This document shows positions 43,076 to 55,731 of a stretch of 64,000 nt of DNA, in pieces. The notes under the pieces are model-generated. The model saw nothing but the letters and a program-made list of their open reading frames with translations, did not search any database and was not told the DNA's origin. Each line of letters starts with the position of its first letter. Positions within the stretch are counted from its first letter, which is position 1. The translations under genes were made by a program, and so were the position numbers. Source of the DNA: Pelobates cultripes (taxonomy: Eukaryota; Chordata; Amphibia; Anura; Pelobatidae); the NCBI GenBank assembly GCA_933207985.1, contig OW240913.1, positions 276,908,488 through 276,972,487 on the forward strand, given 5' to 3'.

Positions 43076-45675
43076 ATAAAACAGACTAAAAATGGTAAAA
43101 GTGGGTAAGGGCTGTGCTAGAAACTAAAATACAGTAGTTTATGACAGTAAAGGCCAGACCCAATGGTCTCAATGAATAGACAACACCAAAATAGGCCTAT
43201 ATAACTAATAAAAAGTCTCTATTAAAATTGGATAAAAGAGTCCTTCCAAGTGGTAAAATGTTCGATAAAAATAAATAATTTAAACATCTCACTGATATAG
43301 CTGGATGGGATATATATACAGTCCTCGGGTGTTGATCCATCCGGGTTGTAAAATAATCCGTATATGTAAAGACAAGAATGGAAACACGACAAACTGCCAA
43401 TAGTGAAGTATTATAAATCCAAGGATAAAATAAATAAAAGGAAGATAATACACTCACATTTGGAGCCAGCTCTAGGATGAAGGGAGGTTTAGCGGTATAA
43501 TCCCCGCTAAGGGATATACTGGAGAGGTGCATCCGTCAATCCGGCCTTGGTTATGTCGTACTCTACAATATATAAAAAACAGCAATAGTGCTCTCAGTTT
43601 GAAAAAATAATTGAAATAAATTAAAATAAAATATACACACAAGTATAGAGCAGAGGATACTGCTCTATTAACACAGTGCTGGTGGAATGATCCCCACCTA
43701 GGATTTCTTGAATCAGGATACAATAAAAATGCCAGGAAAAGTAAATAAAAAGTGCATATAAAATACAATAAAATGAGGATTGGTCCTATAAAAAAGGTAA
43801 CTAAGAAAAAACTTTTATTGTTAAAATACACAATTTAAAACAGTTATAGATATAGATTCATTGTTAGTTTTTGTTTTGTACATTAAAAGTTTATCCCTAT
43901 TTTTGTGTTTAATCTTGTTAATATTTTCTAATAGGTCTGTCTCTGAGTAATTTTTTTCGATAAATTTATTTTTTAAAATATCTGCTTGTTCATTAAAATT
44001 TTCTAATTCGGTACAATTTTTACATAGACGTAAAAATTGGCTTTTTGGAGCACTATCAAGCCAAGGTTTTTAATGACAACTTTTTTTATCAATAGCTGTA
44101 TTAACACAGACTTTTTAAAAAAAAAAAAAAACGTTTTTGTGTGTATTTGCCTATTTTTTACAAATATATTTAAATCTAAAACATTATTTTGTTCTCTCAT
44201 GAATTTTAACAATAGAAAATAGGATCTCTGAAATACAGATAGATTTTATACTAGAGGGTATAAATATTATTTAAAAAAAAATCTATTTCTGGTTCCTAGA
44301 TTATTTTTATCTTCAAAAAAAAAGGGAGCGCTATGGGTATCAGGTTTACCCCTAGTTATGCCAATTTATTCATGACAGACTGGGAATCCACAGCTATTTA
44401 TGATGGAGTCAATCTAAGGGCAAACCTGGTCTCATATTTTAGATATATTGATTACCTCTTTTTTATTTAGGATGGGCCTGAAGATAGTCTTATTTATTTT
44501 ATTAATGTTCTTAACAACAATGATAGAGGTATAATTCTAACCCATGAATTCAGTAGAGAACAAATTAATGTTTTAGATTTAAATATATTTGTAAAAAATG
44601 GGCAAATACACACAAAAATGTTTTTTTTAAAAGTCTGTGTTAATACAGCTATTGATAGAAAAAGTTGTCATTATAAACCTTGGCTTGATAGTGCTCCAAA
44701 AAGCCAATTTTTACATCTATGTAGAAATTGTACCGAATTAGAAAATTTTAATGAACAAGCAGATATTTTAAAAAATAAACGTATCGAAAAAAATTACTCA
44801 GAGACAGACCTATTAGAAAGTATTAACGAGATTAAACACAAAAATAGGGATGAACTTTTAATGTACAAAATAAAAACTAACAATGAATCTATATCTCTCC
44901 CTATTAAATGGTTTTAAATTGTGTATTTTAACAATAGAAGTTTTTTCTTGGTTACCTTTTTTATAGGACCAATCCTTATTTTATTGTATTTTATATGCAC
45001 TTTTTATTTACTTTTCCTGGCATTTTTATTGTATCCTGATTCAAGAAATCCTAGGTGGGGATCATTCCTCCAGCGCTGTGTTAATAGAGCAATATCCTCT
45101 GCTCTATACTTGTGCGTATATTTTATTTTAATTTATTTCAATTATTTTTTCAAACTGAGAGCACAATTGCTGTTTTTTATATATTGTGGAGTACGACATA
45201 ACCAAGGCCGGATTGACGGATGCACCTCTCCAGTACATGCCTTAGCTGGGATTATACCGCTAAACACCCTTCATCCTAGAGCTGGCCTAAGCTCCTCCAA
45301 ATGTAAGTGTATTATATTCCTTTTATTTATTTTATCCTTGGATTTACAATACTTCACTATTGGCAGTTTGTCGTGTTTCCATTCTTGTCTTTACATATAC
45401 GGATTATTTTACAACCCAGACGGATCAACACCTGAGGACTGTATATATATCCCATCCAGCTATATCAGTGAGACGTTTCATTTATTTATTTTTATCGATC
45501 ATTTTACCACTTGGAAGGACTCTTTTATCCGATTTTAATAGAGACTTTTTATTAGTTATATAGGCCAATTTTGGTGTTGTCTATTCATTGAGACCATTTA
45601 GTCTGGTCTTTACTGTCATAGACTACTGTATTTAGTTTCTTTCGCAGCCCTTACTCACTTTTACCCTTTTTAGTC
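43076..45675. repeat. Kilobase-scale inverted repeat
   Basis: Arms are about 43076-44235 and 44570-45675. Matching landmarks: GACTAAAAATGGTAAAAGTG at the far left and its complement at the far right, GTGCTGGTGGAATGATCCCC at 43676 and its complement near 45060, and AAAACCTTGGCTTGATAGTG both ways (44050-44070 and 44677-44696). Visible mismatches and small indels mean the arms have drifted since insertion. Confidence 0.85.
44330..44917 (+). pseudogene. Penelope-like reverse transcriptase, C-terminal half
   Basis: Reads TPSYANLFMTDWES, then FRYIDYLFFI and a TAG stop where the family has RYIDDLFFIW, so the second catalytic aspartate is tyrosine and the tryptophan is a stop. It continues with LTHEFSREQINVLDLNIFV, RKSCHYKPWLDSAPKSQFLH and LCRNCTELENFNEQADILK and stops at 44917. 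These are the conserved boxes of Penelope/Neptune RT. The connector and GIY-YIG nuclease are absent. Confidence 0.87.
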
Positions 45676-46054
45676 TGTTTAATTGTTTTGTTTATCTAGT
45701 TTTATCACACCAGCGTAAATCTTGAAAGGGATACTCCAAGCAGCCTAACCACTACAGCATGTTGTAGTGGCTATGGAGCCAGGAGTGTTCTAAACCCAAC
45801 TGTAAGTAGTCAAACAGTTTTAGAACAGAGTGAGTTGATCCAGCTCAGTCAATAAGCTAAGCCTTTCACTGCCTAGCTAAGCTCATTGATGATAGATCCT
45901 GGATGTCACTAAGATGTAGTGAGCTTAGGGAGCGACATCTGGCGGACCCAGTGGTGTATCCTGGTTTTGTGCTGCCCTAGGCAGGACAAAACTCAGGCGC
46001 CCCCCTCCCCCCCGCGCCACCCCCACCCAACCCTTCCCCCCGCCCCACCTTCTA

Positions 46055-46395
46055 AATACACACACACACAGTCAGACACATACACAAACACACACACACA
46101 CACACACAGACACATACACAAACACACACACACACAGTCAGACACATACACAGACACAGTCAGACACAAACACACACACAAACACAGTCACATACACACA
46201 CACAGTCACATACACACACAGTCAGACACATACACAGACACAAACAGTCAGACACAAACACACACACACACAGTCAGACACATACACAGACACAAACACA
46301 CACACTCACAAACACACACACGGTCAGACACAAACACACACACACAGTCAGACACAAACACACAAACACACAGACACACACAGTCAGACATAAAC

Positions 46396-46428
<33 letters not shown>

Positions 46429-46472
46429 GTCACACACACAGTCAGACACACACACACACAAACACACACACA
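46055..46472. repeat. CA-rich compound microsatellite
   Basis: About 420 bp of (CA)n with interspersed GTCAGACACATACACAGAC. The 185-codon histidine/threonine frame over it is an artefact of the repeat. Confidence 0.95.
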
Positions 46473-46588
46473 TTAACTTTTTTTTTTAATTTAAATCCCC
46501 CCCAACCTCCTTACCTTTGGGAGTGCTGGGGGGGGTCTCTCTCCCTGGTGGTCCAGTGGCTGCAGGGCGGGCGGCGCTGGCAGGCGGG

Positions 46589-46784
46589 CGGGCGGGCGGG
46601 CGGCCGGCGAGGGAGCACTTCCCATGAGCTGACTGCTCAGCTCCCTCGCGCGTCGGCTGCAGAGTGAGGCTGGGAATCGGAAGATGACGTCATCTTCCGG
46701 CTCCCAGCCTCACTTTGCGGTGCGCGAGGGAGCTGAGCAGTCAGCTCATGGGAAGTGCTCCCTCGCCGGCCGCCCGCCCGCCCG
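46589..46784. repeat. GC-rich palindrome of about 98-bp arms
   Basis: Centre at 46688/46689 within GAAGATGACGTCATCTTC. The left arm from CGGGCGGGCGGGCGGCCGGC is mirrored on the right to 46784. Only a short internal part (GTCGGCTGCAGAG against the complement of CTTTGCGGTGC) differs, and there is essentially no spacer. Confidence 0.9.
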
Positions 46785-47052
46785 CTCGGGATGTCAGTTA
46801 GCCGCAAGGCTAACTAGGCATCTGCCCTGGGCATTTGGGGGGCGGCGTTTTTTGCCGCCCCCTGAAAAATGCCGCCCAAGGCAAATGCCTTGTTTGCCTC
46901 GCGGCTAATACGTCCCTGGGCGGACCACAGGTAAGAAGTCAAACCATTTTAAAATGCTTGTGCTACTTAAAATGGGGGGCACCATGGCACTTCTGTCACT
47001 AAAAATACTACAGCAAGCTGTATTGGTTATGGTGCTTTTAGTGTTCTTTTAA

Positions 47053-50000
47053 CGACACAGAATTTTATTTGTTTGGCAATCTGCAAAAGTGACAAGCAGT
47101 TTTGTAATGGTTACGTGTTTGTTCACATAATTTGCATCCTTTCATTTTGTTATACCCTCACATATTATGTATTATTTTTGTTAAGAACATGTAGGATTCT
47201 GTAGTGGTACCTAAGGAATTGATAGTCCATTATTAATTGTCGATAATCATTAAAAAAATAAAATTAGGAAAGAATAGGAATACTTGAAAAAGATGTAATG
47301 CATTTGTCCTGATTTTTAGAATATTTAAAATGCATTTTATGCATTTGTAACATTTGTAGGTCACATATAGCAAGAGGCACATTAACATCCTAATGCTATA
47401 TAATTTAAAAAATATGTTGTCTTCTGTTTCAGTCACGCAAACTAAAACTAAAACACAAACGTATATATTTTTTATATATGCACCCTGGAGGATTTAACAC
47501 ATAGCAGTTTGAAAATGTTAATGCAAGCAGCCTGTCGCCATCTATGAAAATGATATGTAATATTTAATATTTTGTGTTGTTTTTAAATACATTACTAAAA
47601 CTTTTATTTTGATATATGTTTTGTAATACTCATCTTTAAAACTAAAAATGCAATCAACTACATGTCCTGAGAACAATAATATCCTCAATTTTCAAGGAAT
47701 TTCTGGAATCAAATTGCAGACCTATCCATTTAGATTTTCAAACTTGGAGTTTTTACATATTAATTTGATAAGTCTATGACTCTTTTTTCGAATGATTTCA
47801 TAAATCTATGCCATTTGCAAAAGTAGACCTCCTAGATTATCTCTTATGGTGTATTTTGAGCCTAATCATGGGACAATTGTTCAACAGTTTCATTCAAAGT
47901 TTATGGAATTAGTTTTATTTCAGCATTTTTTTCACAAGCACATTGAATTTTTGTATCATAAACATTGTATGAACTACTGAAAGTAAAACAAAACAAAAAA
48001 AAAATGTACTCAGCTACACCTTCTGAGTACTCCATACCATCCCCATATATACTTCTGCAAAGTATTTGTGAACTTTCAAGGCCAGATTTGTGAAATGCCC
48101 AGTTCAGAACAGAATAACCTTTTTGGGTGTGTACTGCATTCAGCTCATGATTTTATACTCAATAGATGTATAATTGTAGACCTTGTAGGTATCTAATGTT
48201 TTACATTTTTGGGGTTACTATCATAGTAGAGGACACTCTAATGATTTGCAGTAAAGCCTGCCCTGTGCAGTATTTTTGCATGTTTACAGTGAACTTATGG
48301 GGTTGCATTTTTAAAACTAGGGTTTTATAAGACAATGTTTAAAAAAAAGTAAATACACTCTCTTAAAAAGCAATCCACTACAATCAGAAATACCTACCTT
48401 CAGGATGCCTTAGACTCTACATCCCATGATTTTCAGCCAGGCAAAGTCTATCTGTGTGTGATGGGAGTTCTATTCTTTAGGGCACTAGTTTTATTAAAGT
48501 AGTTATTGACAGTAACTCCAATTATTCTTAGGCATGCTTAGCAACTCTAATCCTAAATCTATGCCAATCCTTAAATCACTTAATCTTAATCCTACATCAA
48601 TCTTAAACTGTAACCCTAAACCAATCCTTACTTTAACCAAATACCAAACCTAACCCTAAGTCTAAACCAGAGTGTTTCCCTCAGCTAATGTCACTGCTGA
48701 GATGAGCAGAGAGTCTCCCCTGGTTATATAATGTGAGCCCTCTGTAATTGCAGCATGTGGGAGATCTCTCTGTCTGCTGCTGATTCGCTTTGTGCCAGAT
48801 CACATAGTTTTTGTGTATAAAGCCCACAGCCAAGCACCAATCATTTTAAGCATGCAGAGAAATCAATCAGGGTTTTTTCAAACTCTACACGTGTCCCTCT
48901 TCTCAAGGGAATCCCTAGTTGTGTCATTAATGTCAGTAGTCTGAAGCTGAGCTGAGAAGTTTAGTCATGGTAATTTAAAGAGCTTTGTGTCATGCTCGCT
49001 TTGAATGATACCTGGATAGCCCTAGGGACATTAGGGATTTAGCCTCTGCTAGCACTAAAGCTGCAATACATACCAGTAGGTCAAGTTGCCATTATGTAAT
49101 AATGTGTCATTATGGGGTTAGTATGATATATATGACATTTTTACCTCTGTGCTAATATTTTAGTCCTATCTGAAATATTACAATTTAGGGGCTATTGTAT
49201 TATCTATAAAATGTTATGTCATTCAAATATTTCTGTAAATAATGAATAAATAATTGAAAATTAAAACATTTATTCATTTTAAATTAAAAAAAAATTTCAT
49301 CATGTGCATTATCCAAGAAAAACCCAAGAACATTTTTAAAAACTCACTAAGAATGTTGTAATATATTAATTAGCATATATTGCGTTTGATATTAAAGTTT
49401 ACTATTACAGTAACAGTGTTACTTTAAAGTACTAAGTGCATTTGCACTATAGCACATGCAATTGCCTTGATTATGCACGTGTGATTTAGCCTATAGAGAG
49501 ATTGTCATGTGTACATTTTATGTAGACTTGACAAAGACGTGTAAAAAGTAAAAAATATTGCAAGATTTTTCTTGGATGTTGAAAAAACACCCAGAGGGTT
49601 ATACACAATATTTCAGTGTGCCTTTGTTATTGTTGTTTAGGAATATCAAATTAAACTTTGCAGTAGTTATATTTTTCTAGTAACAGTTATAGAATTGCAT
49701 GCAAACAGAAATGTACAGCCCTGACTTAAACTATCACTACACTCCTTAAGACTGTGTTTAAATGTTCAAACTAAAATATCTACAACATTATTTATGTGAT
49801 GATGCTTACCAGATTGAATTTATACACTCAGATTTGCAATATATCTATTATTACTTTACCACTAGTAGTCACAGATTTTGTAGAATGGCAACAATTTATT
49901 TAAAAAAAAACATAGGTACACTTTGCCATGATATATGAACTACCACGATATTCCAAAAGGACACATATCAAGTCCACGTAATAAGTAAATGCACTATATT

Positions 50001-51899
50001 TAAATTAATTAACGTATTGTGTAATTTCTGAGCTAATAGTTGATTTTGTGTTACATTTCTATCACTCCAGTCAAATCTGTACATCAACAAATAAACTGAC
50101 AAATTTTAGCAGGTGACGACACAGCTAGATGGACAAACAAAAATAAGTACAATTGAGGACATACAAGCATGACCAAATTCACATGAATGAAACTATTAGA
50201 GGACAATGTGAGTCAGGAGAACCTAGGCATTTAATGTTCTACTAATGTGCAACGTAAGTTTATTTTTACTCTTCCCTGACAATTAAAACGTTATTACAAT
50301 CAAAACTTATTCTAGTGTTACAATGGTAAAATTATGAGCACATAAATTGTTTAAACAAAAAAAGTCTTGGGTGGTTAATTTGTTTTATATTGTGCTAAAT
50401 ACAACAAACATCTTTATTCCTGGAAACCATTTTTTGGGTGTCACTAAATTAATATTTATCAGCCAAAATGTTTAAAAAACAAAACCCAAAAAGTTACTTT
50501 CTAACTGTCTCAAATCTCTATGTCTATTTAAATAACAGTGTTTTTTTTAAACTACTGCAATGACCATTAAAGTTTTGCTCACCTGTCAATGTAAAGACTG
50601 TTTCCTAACCTAACTATGCACCTTGCAGTATTCACCTAAATGGTAAACTCTCAAATGAAATAGAAGTCGGTATTGTTATGCATCTTTAAAAATTAGCCAA
50701 ACTAATTTCTTTTTTATTTATTAATTTTATTACAATGAAGTAGCTTGCCCTTGTGTGCCCAAGTTAGGATTAATTTGTTTGGTACAACTGCAATGACTTG
50801 ACCATTGCAGTGGCACCAAAACCTTTGTTATGTAAATAGTCATGGACATTTTGAATAATGCATAGGTAACTCTTTTGGTTTTGTTTTATGATTTAGCCAT
50901 TGAAAAATTGTCAGGAAATTATAGTGAAAAAACACCTAACTACATATCAATAAATTAACACTGATGCAATGTTGCATTCCATTTAAGAGGTAGTTTATAT
51001 TTTAAATAGGTTTATTTGCTAATGATAGAGTTATAGCAAATTGCCAACTGACTTGTAAAAAGTAATTAGCCAAAACTGGGGAGCTAGAAAAAAAAATCAA
51101 CTTAACTATATTGTAAAATGTTCCCAACTTATCTGAACTGTAATTGTGCATGCTGGATGTTAAGCCACCCCTTGATATTCAATAACTGAAGCAATCAGTA
51201 TCCACAAACTAAACATTAATAATCAAAACACTTCATTTATCTTTATTTTTTTTTAAATCATGTCATGCATCGTCTTCCACATTAGATGAAAGTGTTAGAA
51301 AATTCAAAGAAAACACATCGACCAAGTTCTGAAAACTTTGAAATGCTTTCTACAATGTGTTATCTCATTGTTGTGTCCAATAAAAAGCTCAATAATCATC
51401 CTAGCATCCTAGCATTAATTTAAAGTATAAGAAGGTTAAATGGCATCATGTATCTTGTAAATCCTAATTCTTCTTTTGGTAGGATAAGTTATAATCTCTG
51501 CAGTTGTAGATATAAGCTAAATTTAGCTTTTAAGACATTTGCCATTTTTGTCATTGAATAGTTGTGGTAGATTGCCAATTTCTTTTACAATTCATGTTAG
51601 TTTGTCTTGACTCATTATTTGGGTAGGATATCTACAGCTTTTTTTCTTTGATATACTGGTGTGCAATTGTTTACAGTAATATTCACATTTAAAAAAAAAT
51701 AAAATTACATAAATAGAGGTCTACATCTTTTCTTTACCAGCCCCTTCAATAAATCTAGCAAATTTATTTTTTATTAACTTGTGGTGACATTGCACCAGTA
51801 TGTAGACACTAATGTTTTGTCTTTACAATTTGATCTCTATTTCTTGAAAAATATAATGTGAATAAAACAATTATACTAAATCTATAAAAATAAATTGGC
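47053..51899. other. Long AT-rich interval downstream of grik2, no gene
   Basis: About 4.8 kb with no recognised coding sequence or transposon end. The relative absence of repeats sets it apart from the rest of the window. It may include distal untranslated or regulatory DNA of grik2, but nothing in the sequence proves that. Confidence 0.45.
48530..48670. repeat. Degenerate CCTAA-like simple repeat
   Basis: Loose repetition of AATCCTA, CTAACCCTAA and AACCCTAAACC over about 140 bp. Confidence 0.5.
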
Positions 51900-53299
51900 A
51901 CTGAAAATATACTATTATGCTAAGTCATCCAACCACTTCAGGACCAATGATATGTCAAGGGACTTGCCTTACTCTGGTCATGGAGGGATTAATGGTCTAA
52001 TTGTTTTGCTTGTTTTTTTTGTTTTTTGTTTTTTAATATAGATATTGAGCAGTGACAGGGAACCACTTGCAGTCACATTTCTACACCCACCCCTCTGTCT
52101 ATTCCTTTATTTGCAATCCATTAAAACATGGATGTAAAATGTCTATACAAAATAAAATAGATAAATGCATTTTGTTTTTGTTTTTGTTTATTTTGTGCAT
52201 TGTATTCAAACAGGAAACTGTGTGCACTTCAACTGTTATCACAATGTGTTCAAGAAGACTGTGTATTTTACCATTTACACACAATTGTTTATTACAGTAT
52301 GTTCTTAGCTTAGTGAAAGTCAGGGGTGTAGCATGGTAAGCAGTGCTGGTAGTGCAACTAGCAATACTGAAATTGAAATAATTCTGTCTCTTTGTGTTTT
52401 GTTTTACATTTTCAATAGTGGGCTCAAACGTGATAAAAATAATCTCACCAAACATTGGTGGTGCTCACACACTACCGTTCATGCTTGGCATCACACCCCT
52501 GAAAGAAACGTATGTTTGGATTTTGTTGATAAAAAGTATTACAAAAATCTCCATACAAAAACTATTTTTATAGAAATCTTGCATTTCCACAAATAAACCT
52601 GAACATTTTTTTTAAATAAAAATTGCTCGAGGATTTTGATCATTAAACACTGACTGTATTGATGAATGCAGCCCACTTAAATCTCTCCATGGAAAGTTGT
52701 TTTAAGTGGCCTGTGCATTTTCCACAGTTGGAGGGAGCTGCAGAGGCTCAGTGGGGTTCAAATGGTAACAGGAACACATTTTAAAAATCCTTTTAGGCTA
52801 AAATGTAACTTTTTCTCCTCCACATTTACATTATCCCTCTATGCAATATACAATTAAGATACATTCTCCTGAACGCCTTAACAGTGCATCAGAATGAACT
52901 GATCCAACCTAATATTCTGCACACAGAAATACTGTATTCTGATTGAATTGAACAATACAATTATTGCCTTGTTTACTGACATTTTGTTTTATTTACGACA
53001 GTGAAACACAGAGTCCACAAAGCAGATAAGAATCTTCCTTTCATACTATATATATATATTTTTAATAATCATGATTTTCATGATTTCTAAGCCATCTTTT
53101 AGTAATCTCATGTTGCCCATAGAGTATAAACCTATATAATTTATTTTCATTTTCATTTGGGTTTGCAATAATGTACCATATGTTCTTCTTATCTTTGTTT
53201 GCGGGGTAGCCAGTTTCTTCAGCAAGTTTATTTCTGATTTTATTGATACTTATTCTTCAATTAATCTGAAATGGTGAAATGGATTTCCTAACCCAGATA
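51900..53299 (-). other. Probable distal 3' UTR or immediate downstream region of grik2
   Basis: AT-rich, no independent gene. On the minus strand several AATAAA hexamers occur (for example the complement of TTTATT at 53227-53232). I cannot tell where the transcript ends. Confidence 0.35.
52321..52501. mobile_element. Possible 181-bp hAT-type MITE
   Basis: Starts CAGGGGTGTAGCATGG and ends (other strand) CAGGGGTGTGATGCC, hAT-like terminal inverted repeats. The neighbouring 8-mers (GTGAAAGT and AAAGAAAC) do not match, so the target duplication has eroded or the call is wrong. Confidence 0.45.
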
Positions 53300-53628
53300 A
53301 GCTTGAAAAAATAACTTCTTGTTTTCTCATTGGGACCTTATTTGAAAAAGCAACCACAAAACGTACACATTTACATTCAGAAGAATGGTGGACCCCTTAA
53401 AAACAGTTTAACCTCCGCAGAAGTTCTTGGTTCATCCATGATTCTTGTACTAATAGTCTGACGAAAGAATCAAGTAAGTTTCGCGTTCATAGACAGAGCG
53501 ATATGAGGTAACTCATTTTTATTTTGCACAGGTTGCATATTTCCACAGGAAACATTCTCGCAGAGTTGTTTGGAAAAAATAAAACAAAAAGCTGACAGTT
53601 TGTGCTTGGAGAAGCCTGACTCGCAGCT
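53300..53628 (-). other. grik2: grik2 proximal 3' UTR
   Basis: Directly follows the grik2 stop codon on the minus strand. From memory, phrases such as TTTCCTGTGGAAATATGCAA and AATGAGTTACCTCAT, and the end GGGGTCCACCATTCTTCTGA, resemble the mammalian GRIK2 3' UTR, which would make it unusually conserved non-coding sequence. A candidate polyadenylation hexamer AATAAA lies at 53518-53523. Confidence 0.65.
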
Positions 53629-53856
<228 letters not shown>

Positions 53857-54412
53857 TCAATGATTATAGATTTACTCTTTTGGCACGGCATGTCAGCTTT
53901 GCAGCTTTGTAAACTTGCCATGTTTCTGCCTGAAGCTTCCAGCAAACTGCTGTCATTTAAATATGCATCACATAGTAATTAAAATGACTTATCAAGCTGT
54001 GAAATCTCATTGAAAATTTCACCTTGTCACTAAAATTATTTATCTGCCAACTAGTGCTTGCTGATGCACATTATAGGCAAGTCTATATCGAACATATGTT
54101 CTGTTGAAATAACATCCAAATGCATTTATGTTCTACAAATTTTTGTCATGGGCTAGCAAATATATATTTTTTCAATTATTCACTGGATAATTATAATTAT
54201 TGCATGTATATATATTACACTTTATTACATTGTTTTAATATCCTTAATTAAATGACTGCTGAAATTCTTCATTAATTAGAAGCCATAGTGATATTAAGGA
54301 TATCATTCAAAAGCAAATAAAAACAAAGTCTGAATTAATGTTTGAGGGAACTCTTCACGGTCAGTGTATTGGAGGCCTAAATAGTCAATTTAAGCACAAA
54401 AACAACTTTAGT

Positions 54413-54670
54413 TTAAATGAACACTCCAGACATCAAAACAACTAAAGCTCAGTGTAGTGGTCATGGTGCCAGGAGTGACCTGGCACTACCTAATTTTAAG
54501 GAGTCAAACCATTTTCAAATAGTTTGACAACTTACCTGGGGTCTGCCGTGGGTGGCAACTCATCTCTGCTATCATAGGTCAGAAAACATAAGTTAATGCA
54601 ACTCAGGGCTTAGCTCATTGGCTGAGAGTGATCAGCTGACAGGTTTATGGTACCTGGAGTGTTTCTTTAA
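54413..54670. mobile_element. T2-like MITE
   Basis: TTAA at 54413-54416 and 54667-54670, ends TTAAATGAACACTCCAGAC and, inverted, TTAAAGAAACACTCCAGGT. The interior shares AGTGTAGTGGTCATGGTGCC and AGTCAAACCATTTT with 45722-47052. Confidence 0.72.
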
Positions 54671-54821
54671 TGATGCCTGGTAGAGTGTGCACCATATGTG
54701 AATAAAGATCAATTAACAGAGCATGTGATAGGAATGTCTAAAGTAAACATAATGTTCTATAAGATCTGCTTGAAAATAAAACTTTTTTCATGGATGTGTG
54801 AATCAGTCATGGAAAGTGTGG

Positions 54822-54958
54822 TTAGAGCTGCATAAACATAAAAAAGTGATTTAACACCTTAATGGCAGAAAATTATGCAGTATGACTGCCGAGATATGAT
54901 CTGTATACCAAAAGTGATTTGTTAAGATGTTGTTTTGCACTTTAGAGTATTTCTTTAA
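54822..54958. mobile_element. T2-type MITE fragment
   Basis: Related to 1-139 (AGCTGCATAAACA, AAGTGATTTA, TTAATGGCAG) and ends TTTAGAGTATTTCTTTAA with TTAA at 54955-54958. A similar GGAGTGTCCCTTTGAGG end lies at 55384-55400 without a clear partner. Confidence 0.45.
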
Positions 54959-55731
54959 AGTCACATTTTTTTAGGTACGGTATAAACAGGGTCTATTCCT
55001 GGCACCCTCTTTGACTGCATTGAATACAAAAAATGGAGACCAAAAAGCTAAATGTGAAAGAAAAAAAGAAAACAGAGATTACTGGCTATTTTGTATTATA
55101 ATGTGAAATTCTGCAAACAGCAGGCCTGTTACTTCCTATTTGAATTGCAAAGATTTTTCACTGAGATGCATTGGAAAGTCTGTGATTGGACATCTTTAGA
55201 AAGCATGGGCAGGCTTAAAAGCGGTGTGGGGTTGCAAAGGCAACTGACAAGAGAACTGCAGGTTTGCAACCTGTTTTTAGATACACCCCCAATGAAAACA
55301 ATGCATAATTAAGTGCATGAATGTTTTCACTTGGGGTATGTCTACAAAATAGTGAGTTTTATTTATTTTGTATTAGGGCAGTGGAGTGTCCCTTTGAGGT
55401 CAAAATGTTCAGTCTTGATAAGTCAAATATGCTTTCAGTTTGACTACTTTGGCCTTAAATTTGAATTCCACTTTGAGTTATCTCGTTAGTAAATAACCCT
55501 GTTAGTGTTTATGATATATCTACACTTTGTTAACTATTTTGTTTGTATTTCTTTTGGTTGTATTTATAGTTTCCTTTTATTTCAAAAACACAGTCGATAT
55601 GCAGAACAGTAACATGCTTGTTTTTCTCTGAAATCAAGTAAAATAACTATGGGAAAAAAACATTGTTAATTTGCTATAGGATGGCAAATATAATAAATGT
55701 ATTTAAAGTGACAGTAAAAATTACATATAAC

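Larger units (their letters stand above)
42999..45675 (+). mobile_element. Penelope-like element in inverted-repeat configuration
   Basis: A 14-bp target duplication TGTTTAATTGTTTT flanks it (42985-42998, 45676-45689). The right half (plus strand) holds the RT end (44330-44917) and a terminal region (44921-45675). The left half (43076-44250) is an inverted copy of the right half, back to inside the RT end, so the insertion is a palindrome with a loop of about 330 bp. Inverted 5' partial copies are a known feature of Penelope-like insertions. The GIY-YIG domain is missing. The 205-codon frame in the terminal part is mirrored in the left arm and is not a gene. Confidence 0.82.
45949..46918. mobile_element. 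Non-autonomous hAT-type transposon
   Basis: An 8-bp target duplication GGCGGACC (45941-45948, 46919-46926), the size typical of hAT. Ends start CAG: CAGTGGTGTATCCTGG on the left, CAGGGACGTATTAGCC on the right strand. Subterminal GCCGCCCC/GGGGCGG-type sequence and TGCCCTAGGCAGG/TTGCCTTGGGCGG phrases are common in frog and fish hAT derivatives. The interior is a CA-rich simple repeat and a GC-rich palindrome. No transposase. Confidence 0.82.
45722..47052. mobile_element. T2-like MITE carrying a hAT insertion
   Basis: Outer parts 45722-45948 and 46919-47052 resemble the T2-like element at 54413-54670 (ACTCCA, GTAGTGG..ATGG.GCCAGGAGTG, AGTCAAACCATTTT). The right end is CTTTTAGTGTTCTTTTAA (TTAA at 47049-47052). 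The left end has TTGA instead of TTAA. The hAT element at 45949-46918 splits it. Confidence 0.65.

Noticed and set aside
44921..45538. 205-codon frame with aromatic, membrane-like content
   Set aside because: Lies in the non-coding terminal part of a Penelope-like element; the mirrored arm at 43197-43831 breaks it into shorter frames, and no domain is seen.
45919..46476. 185-codon frame rich in histidine and threonine
   Set aside because: Direct translation of a CA microsatellite inside a hAT element.
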